Positions 60,749-64,000 of a stretch of 64,000 nucleotides of DNA are shown here, piece after piece. The DNA is from Fimenecus sp045613065 (GTDB lineage: Bacteria > Bacillota > Clostridia > Oscillospirales > Acutalibacteraceae): the NCBI GenBank assembly GCA_045613065.1, contig JAZLAH010000015.1, positions 4,301 through 68,300 on the forward strand, given 5' to 3'. Position 1 is the stretch's first letter, and each line of letters begins with the position of its first letter. The notes below the pieces were generated by a model. It searched no databases and was not told the origin of the DNA. It saw only the letters and a program-made list of their open reading frames with translations. The translations under genes and the position numbers were made by a program.

Positions 60749-60934
60749 TTAGAACCACAGGTTGACTTTTATATCTTTCCAGTTAATAACACGATGTCTT
60801 GTGGAAAAACTATACAAATAATTTTTCGCATCATCAATGGTCAAAACGAAGGTGTCAAGCCGTAATTCACTTATTTTGCCATTTCGCTGATTGCTGCCTG
60901 TCCATCGGTTAACAAAGTGGGGAAAAATTATCAA
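60749..60934 (-). pseudogene. 61-codon remnant of unknown gene
   Basis: A 61-codon frame ending SFSTRHRVINWKDIKVNLWF, with a terminator directly after it, looks like the C-terminus of a real gene whose front part is lost. No ribosome site precedes it. The family is not recognised. The 60613-60705 stretch beside it is plain AT-rich sequence. Confidence 0.35.
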
Positions 60935-60968
60935 TTACTAAATCGTACCTGATTATAAGATATTTATG

Positions 60969-61850
60969 TTAATAATATAAAACTACTGGATGAACAACAT
61001 AAATTTTCTTTTGGTCTTTAAACATACCAATCATAATTTTGTTTACAGTATCATACAAATCAGCAAAATCATTGTTTTGCTTTGCTGTTTCATCGGCACT
61101 AACAATATTTGTTACATATCCAAATATCGAAATGTTCCCCCCATATTTGAATGCAACAATATCGGGATTATCTCTAAAATTCTCATCATCAAGGGGTACT
61201 AGCATATTCGTAGTTAATACGAACCTATCATAAGGTAGAGTATTTCTAATCATCTCAATAGTTTTAGCCGTTTCCTTTCGTTCTGGTTCAGATTGGTTCA
61301 CTGTAGTTTTCAATGTTTCAATTTGCTGTTTTACTAGAACGGGCATAGCAGTTCCTTTTGGAATGGCCTCTTTAATTTTAGCAATCTCTTGTTCTAATGT
61401 TTTTTTGCTCTTTTCGTTTGTAAATTTTACAGGACCATCTTCAGAAAACAGGGTTTGAAAATATTTAAAATCCAAAAAAGTTAAAACATCATTTACTAAA
61501 ACAATGTCTCCTATTTGTGGGTCATCATTTTTTATTAGTTTGTTTGTCTCGGCATAATTAAGAATCAAGTCAAAAGCATAATCGTGCAGGACCTTTTCTT
61601 GTACATTCTTAAGTAAATCCCTAGTAACATCTGTGGCTTCATCCGTACCCACCACATTACCATTAATAGATGCACCTATACCTACAATTTTAGCACTTAC
61701 ATCACCAGATAAATTAGCTTGAGTTCCTGTCGTATCAGATGTCTCTTCAGTATGTTCGATTTCCTCTCCGCCTTTTACTAACAAGCCTCTTTCTATTTGA
61801 GCTAAAAATGAATTGACTGAATCTTGATTATAGTATAAAAATCGTTTCAT
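60969..61850 (-). CDS. DUF6414-like protein
   Basis: About 293 residues. MKRFLYYNQDSVNSFLAQIE at the start is the mark of a family that I recall as DUF6414, followed by a Gly/Ala/Ser-rich amphipathic stretch (GDVSAKIVGIGASINGNVVG) and a mixed C-terminal domain. The function is unknown; the glycine-rich part recalls membrane-interacting segments. ATG 61850 follows AGGTGG; the GTG nine bases earlier is less likely. It has its own promoter (61907-61934). Confidence 0.62.
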   Translation of the reverse strand: MKRFLYYNQDSVNSFLAQIERGLLVKGGEEIEHTEETSDTTGTQANLSGDVSAKIVGIGASINGNVVGTDEATDVTRDLLKNVQEKVLHDYAFDLILNYAETNKLIKNDDPQIGDIVLVNDVLTFLDFKYFQTLFSEDGPVKFTNEKSKKTLEQEIAKIKEAIPKGTAMPVLVKQQIETLKTTVNQSEPERKETAKTIEMIRNTLPYDRFVLTTNMLVPLDDENFRDNPDIVAFKYGGNISIFGYVTNIVSADETAKQNNDFADLYDTVNKIMIGMFKDQKKIYVVHPVVLYY

Positions 61851-61906
61851 AAATACCACCTAAAATCTCTATTTGAACTATTTATTAAGCCAACAATCGT
61901 ATTTAT

Positions 61907-61934
61907 ATTATACCATATATTGTAATTGTTGCAA
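61907..61934 (-). promoter_or_regulatory. Promoter of the DUF6414-like gene
   Basis: Minus-strand TTGCAA (61934-61929) and TATAAT (61912-61907) with a 16-base spacer, 57 bases before the start codon. Confidence 0.6.
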
Positions 61935-61976
61935 TACATACAAAAGCGCTTTCAAATTTAGACGGGTTTTAATACA

Positions 61977-62006
61977 AAAAGAGGACAGTATGAACTGTCC
62001 TCTTTT
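61977..62006. terminator. Strong terminator between lysS and the island
   Basis: AAAAGAGGACAGT (61977-61989) and ACTGTCCTCTTTT (61994-62006) pair perfectly around an ATGA loop with A/T runs on both sides. It closes the greA-lysS operon. A weaker hairpin, AAAAACC/GGTTTTT (62075-62101), lies closer to lysS. Confidence 0.85.
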
Positions 62007-62111
62007 GCTATATCACACATTGATTTGTCGTAAAAGTGTCGTAAAACTTAATTTTTACAATTTCAAGCAACTCTAAAAACCGTTGATATTGCGTGGTTTT
62101 TAAGAACTTTA

Positions 62112-63605
62112 TTAGTCAAGTGGTTTCATTGTTGGGAAGAGGATAACGTCACGGATTGCCTGACTGTCTGTAAGTAACATTGTCATACGGTCAATACCGA
62201 AACCGATACCGCCTGTTGGTGGCATACCAAGTTCAAGGGCATAGAGGAAATCCTCGTCAGTTGTATTAGCCTCTTCATCACCGAGTGCTAAAAGCTCTTC
62301 CTGTGCCTTGAAACGTTCTCTCTGGTCAATTGGGTCATTAAGCTCTGAATAAGCATTTGCCATTTCCCAACCGTTCATAAAGAACTCGAAACGCTCAACA
62401 TAGTTAGGGTCTTCCGGCTTTTTCTTTGTAAGTGGAGAAATCTCGATTGGGTGGTCCATAACGAATGTTGGCTGAATAAGGTGGTCTTCAACAAATTCTT
62501 CGAAGAAGAGGTTGAGGATATCACCCTTCTTATGGTGCTTTTCAAATTCAACGTGGTGCTCCTTAGCTACTGCATGAGCTTCTTCTGTTGAATTGATTTC
62601 GTTAAAGTCAACACCTGAATACTTCTTAACAGCATCAAGCATTGTGATTCTTTTGAATGGCTTACCTAAATCCATTTCAATTCCGTTGAATGTGATTGTT
62701 GTTGTACCGAGAACTTCCTGTGCCACATAACGATAAAGATTTTCTGTCAAATCCATCATTCCGTGGTAGTCAGTATATGCCTGATAAAGCTCCATAAGTG
62801 TAAATTCAGGGTTGTGACGAGTGTCAAGACCTTCGTTACGGAAAACCCGACCGATTTCGTAAACTCTTTCCATACCACCAACGATAAGACGCTTTAAGTA
62901 AAGTTCAAGAGAAATTCGAAGCTTGATATCTGTATCAAGTGCGTTGAAATGAGTTTCAAATGGTCTTGCTGCTGCACCACCTGCATTGTAAACAAGCATT
63001 GGTGTTTCAACTTCCATAAAGCCCTCACCATCAAGATATTTACGAACCGCACTAATAATCTTTGAACGATTGATAAGAGTCTGCTTTGATTCCTGATTCA
63101 TAATAAGGTCAATATAACGCTGACGATATCTCATATCAGTATTTGTGAGACCGTGGAACTTTTCAGGAAGAATCTGAAGACTCTTTGAAAGAAGAGTTAC
63201 AGTAGTTGCGTGAATAGAAATTTCACCTGTTTTTGTTCTGAAAACCTCACCTTCGATACCGATAATATCACCGATATCAAGCTTCTTGAAGCCTTTATAT
63301 TCTTCTTCACCGATGCTATCTCTTGCAACATATGACTGAATGTTGCCCTTTAAGTCCTGAATGTTACAGAATGAAGCCTTACCCATAACACGCTTTGACA
63401 TCATACGACCTGCAACGCGTACAGTTTTGCCTTCAAGCTCGTCAAAGTTATCTTTAACATCTGCACTATGATGAGTCTGGTCATATTTAGTGATTACAAA
63501 TGGGTCCTTGCCCTCTTCCTGCAAAGCCTTTAACTTTTCCTGACGAATACGTTGTTGTTCACCTAAATCAAGTTCAGGCTGATTTTGCTTAATGTTATCT
63601 GCCAT
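62112..63605 (-). CDS. lysS: Lysyl-tRNA synthetase, class II
   Basis: 497 residues. The OB-fold anticodon-binding domain comes first (about 60-165, KTVRVAGRMMSKRVMGKASF). The class II catalytic core has motif 2 FRNEGLDTRHNPEFTLMELY and motif 3 GGIGFGIDRMTMLL. It charges tRNA-Lys with lysine. The start is ATG 63605, with AAGGTGA upstream. It lies 10 bases behind greA in one operon, a common arrangement in Clostridia. It is the only clearly chromosomal block in the window. Confidence 0.97.
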   Translation of the reverse strand: MADNIKQNQPELDLGEQQRIRQEKLKALQEEGKDPFVITKYDQTHHSADVKDNFDELEGKTVRVAGRMMSKRVMGKASFCNIQDLKGNIQSYVARDSIGEEEYKGFKKLDIGDIIGIEGEVFRTKTGEISIHATTVTLLSKSLQILPEKFHGLTNTDMRYRQRYIDLIMNQESKQTLINRSKIISAVRKYLDGEGFMEVETPMLVYNAGGAAARPFETHFNALDTDIKLRISLELYLKRLIVGGMERVYEIGRVFRNEGLDTRHNPEFTLMELYQAYTDYHGMMDLTENLYRYVAQEVLGTTTITFNGIEMDLGKPFKRITMLDAVKKYSGVDFNEINSTEEAHAVAKEHHVEFEKHHKKGDILNLFFEEFVEDHLIQPTFVMDHPIEISPLTKKKPEDPNYVERFEFFMNGWEMANAYSELNDPIDQRERFKAQEELLALGDEEANTTDEDFLYALELGMPPTGGIGFGIDRMTMLLTDSQAIRDVILFPTMKPLD

Positions 63606-63615
63606 TTTATTCACC

Positions 63616-64000
63616 TTATCTTGTGATATCTACAATTTTGAATTCAAGTGTACCGTTTGGTACATCAATAGTAACCTTATCGCCTTTTTTGTGACCGATA
63701 AGAGCTTTACCAACAGGAGATTCGTCTGAAATCTTACCTGCAGCAGGGTCAGCCTGTGCAAAGCCTACGATTGTATATGTGTAAGACTTTTTCTTTTTAT
63801 CTGTAAGTTTAACAGTTGAACCAATATGAATATTCTCATTACCAAGTGACTCAACATCAAGAATTTTTGCGTTTTTGATGATGTACTCAATTTCGCTGAT
63901 TCTTGCTTCGAGTTTAGCCTGGTCATTCATAGCCTCGTCATATTCACTGTTTTCTGACAAGTCACCGAAGCTCTTTGCAAGTTTAATTTTTTCTGCAGCT
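63616..64000 (-). CDS. greA: Transcription elongation factor GreA (5' end outside the window)
   Basis: The frame is open to the right edge. SFGDLSENSEYDEAMNDQAK is the GreA coiled-coil signature, with the two acidic tip residues in D-L-S-E-N-S-E-Y. The C-terminal FKBP-like domain (GSTVKLTDKKKKSYTYTIVG, SPVGKALIGHKKGD) is complete. It rescues stalled RNA polymerase by stimulating transcript cleavage. About 30 N-terminal residues lie beyond the window. Confidence 0.95.
   Translation of the reverse strand, partial: AAEKIKLAKSFGDLSENSEYDEAMNDQAKLEARISEIEYIIKNAKILDVESLGNENIHIGSTVKLTDKKKKSYTYTIVGFAQADPAAGKISDESPVGKALIGHKKGDKVTIDVPNGTLEFKIVDITR

Noticed and set aside
1..64000. CRISPR array or tRNA genes
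   Set aside because: No regularly spaced direct repeats of 25-40 bases and no cloverleaf-like segments with CCA-type ends were seen on either strand.

Overview
The window looks like an AT-rich Clostridia chromosome, probably a gut Ruminococcaceae/Oscillospiraceae-type bacterium. Evidence: low GC, GGAGG-type ribosome sites, the gene pair greA-lysS at the right edge, SpoVG, and transfer genes of the PrgI/Maff2/PcfB/DUF3846 type found in Firmicutes integrative conjugative elements (ICEs). Most of the window is accessory DNA: one large conjugative element flanked by defence-like cargo and gene debris. No tRNA, rRNA or CRISPR array was seen.

Layout. (1) 1-12.7 kb: the tail of a possible KwaB-like gene, a complete tyrosine recombinase behind two perfect hairpins, four minus-strand genes of unknown function (three membrane-anchored), a decayed gene, and a three-gene operon: a SEFIR-like + STAND-type ATPase, a small three-helix membrane protein and a TIR-domain protein. 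Next come a decayed LytTR regulator, an intact LytTR regulator, and small membrane proteins with striking operator-like repeats. (2) 12.7-25.9 kb, all minus strand except one small gene: the type IV secretion and mobilisation module. In transcription order it is a candidate oriT hairpin, MobC, MOBP-type relaxase, PcfB, ArdC-like protein, VirD4 coupling ATPase, Maff2 (VirB2-like), VirB6-like, PrgI (VirB3-like), VirB4 ATPase and an M23 wall hydrolase. A SLOG gene and a 62-residue gene interrupt it. (3) 25.9-30.5 kb: a 1532-residue NACHT/pentapeptide/WD40-like protein inserted as cargo. (4) 30.6-39.2 kb: a 2871-residue methylase-helicase that also carries two MutS domain-I-like segments. (5) 39.2-51.9 kb: a complete Tad/Flp pilus operon (two pilins, prepilin peptidase, CpaB, TadZ, TadA, TadB, TadC, two minor pilins), a zinc-ribbon membrane protein and a large secreted adhesin, headed by ParB and SpoVG. 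(6) 51.9-52.5 kb: a GC-richer, probably structured RNA leader and a strong terminator. (7) 52.5-61.9 kb: a GIY-YIG protein, a two-gene restriction-modification system (methylase fused to a specificity domain, plus a PD-(D/E)XK nuclease), a DUF4062/helical-repeat protein, gene fragments and a DUF6414-like gene. (8) 62.1-64 kb: chromosomal lysS and greA.

Inferred working: MobC, the relaxase and PcfB would process oriT, VirD4 would deliver the DNA to the VirB3/B4/B6 channel, and the M23 enzyme would open the cell wall. The Tad pilus and adhesin, apparently part of the same element, would provide the cell contact that Gram-positive conjugation systems usually obtain without pili. The best candidates for undescribed biology are the SEFIR-STAND/3TM/TIR operon with its LytTR-type control repeats, the pilus-equipped conjugative element, and the small self-regulated restriction-modification system.
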